Shown here: positions 22,597-22,599 of the stretch, piece after piece
How positions within the stretch are numbered: position 1 is the first letter of the stretch
Layout of the letters: every line of letters begins with the position of its first letter
Notes under the pieces: generated by a model
What the model was told of the DNA's origin: nothing
Seen by the model: only the letters and a program-made list of their open reading frames with translations
Database searches by the model: none
Position numbers and translations under genes: made by a program
DNA from: UBA4085 sp964556755
Lineage (GTDB): Bacteria > Acidobacteriota > Aminicenantia > Aminicenantales > UBA4085
Assembly (NCBI GenBank): GCA_964556755.1
Contig: CAZKXI010000036.1
Location: 1-22,599 of the forward strand
Direction: 5' to 3'
Length of the DNA stretch: 22,599 bases

Positions 22597-22599
22597 TCT

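Noticed and set aside
1..22599. CRISPR arrays, prophage genes or toxin-antitoxin modules
   Set aside because: No regularly spaced direct repeats, cas genes, phage structural genes or small paired toxin-antitoxin frames were found.
22522..22599. Integration site at the tRNA-Glu 3' end
   Set aside because: tRNA 3' ends often serve as attachment sites, but the window ends 3 nt after the CCA, and no duplicate of the tRNA end was seen elsewhere in it.

Overview
This is a GC-rich bacterial window of about 22.6 kb. It reads as a chromosome segment from a free-living or gut-type heterotroph with a Gram-negative envelope: many exported proteins have signal peptides or lipoboxes, there is a MurJ lipid II flippase, and there is an OstA/LptD-like outer-membrane barrel protein. 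Promoters look like ordinary sigma-70 sites and most genes have AGGAGG-like ribosome binding sites. The gene mix (GH38, GH95 and DUF4838 enzymes, a lipoprotein amidohydrolase, a GudP/ExuT-like MFS transporter) would suit Acidobacteriota or Candidatus Aminicenantota. That placement is a guess from gene content and not a phylogenetic result.

Layout. 1-1690 (minus): the 5' part of an rlmN-like rRNA methyltransferase gene preceded by an MFS sugar-acid transporter. 1788-6048 (plus): a glycine-zipper exported protein, a type-I sugar-binding lipoprotein and a secreted GH38 alpha-mannosidase, closely spaced. 6045-6800 (minus): an HpaI-type aldolase whose stop codon interlocks with that of the mannosidase. 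6898-8472 (plus): murJ. 8585-9732 (minus): two small exported proteins of unknown function. 9850-12897 (minus): a tightly overlapping trio (DUF5683-like membrane protein, propeller lipoprotein, OstA-domain outer-membrane barrel). 12981-13973 (plus): a TPR/transmembrane/beta-domain protein with a clear promoter and a strong intrinsic terminator. 13974-14739: a noncoding island. 14740-15396 (minus): a phosphoglycolate-phosphatase-like HAD enzyme. 15501-20491 (plus): lipoprotein amidohydrolase, TerC-family membrane protein, GH95 alpha-fucosidase. 20615-22414 (minus): a DUF4838 exported protein. 22522-22596: tRNA-Glu(CTC) with its own promoter.

How the genes fit together. The GH38, GH95 and DUF4838 enzymes, the orphan sugar-binding lipoprotein, the MFS transporter and the keto-deoxy-sugar-acid aldolase suggest harvesting of mannose- and fucose-bearing glycans and use of the resulting (deoxy)sugar acids. 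This is inferred from families; no complete pathway is present. The amidohydrolase-TerC pair may link an exported metalloenzyme with its metal supply.

The most unusual part is the noncoding island. It holds two 118-bp arms in inverted orientation that align without gaps (about 77% identical by hand count). Invariant blocks alternate with diverged segments that can still form hairpins. The 237-bp spacer holds a separate 75-nt branched hairpin element. The invariant core of the arm recurs about 6 kb away, at 20524-20555, between two convergent genes, so it is an interspersed REP-like family. This is the best candidate here for something undescribed.
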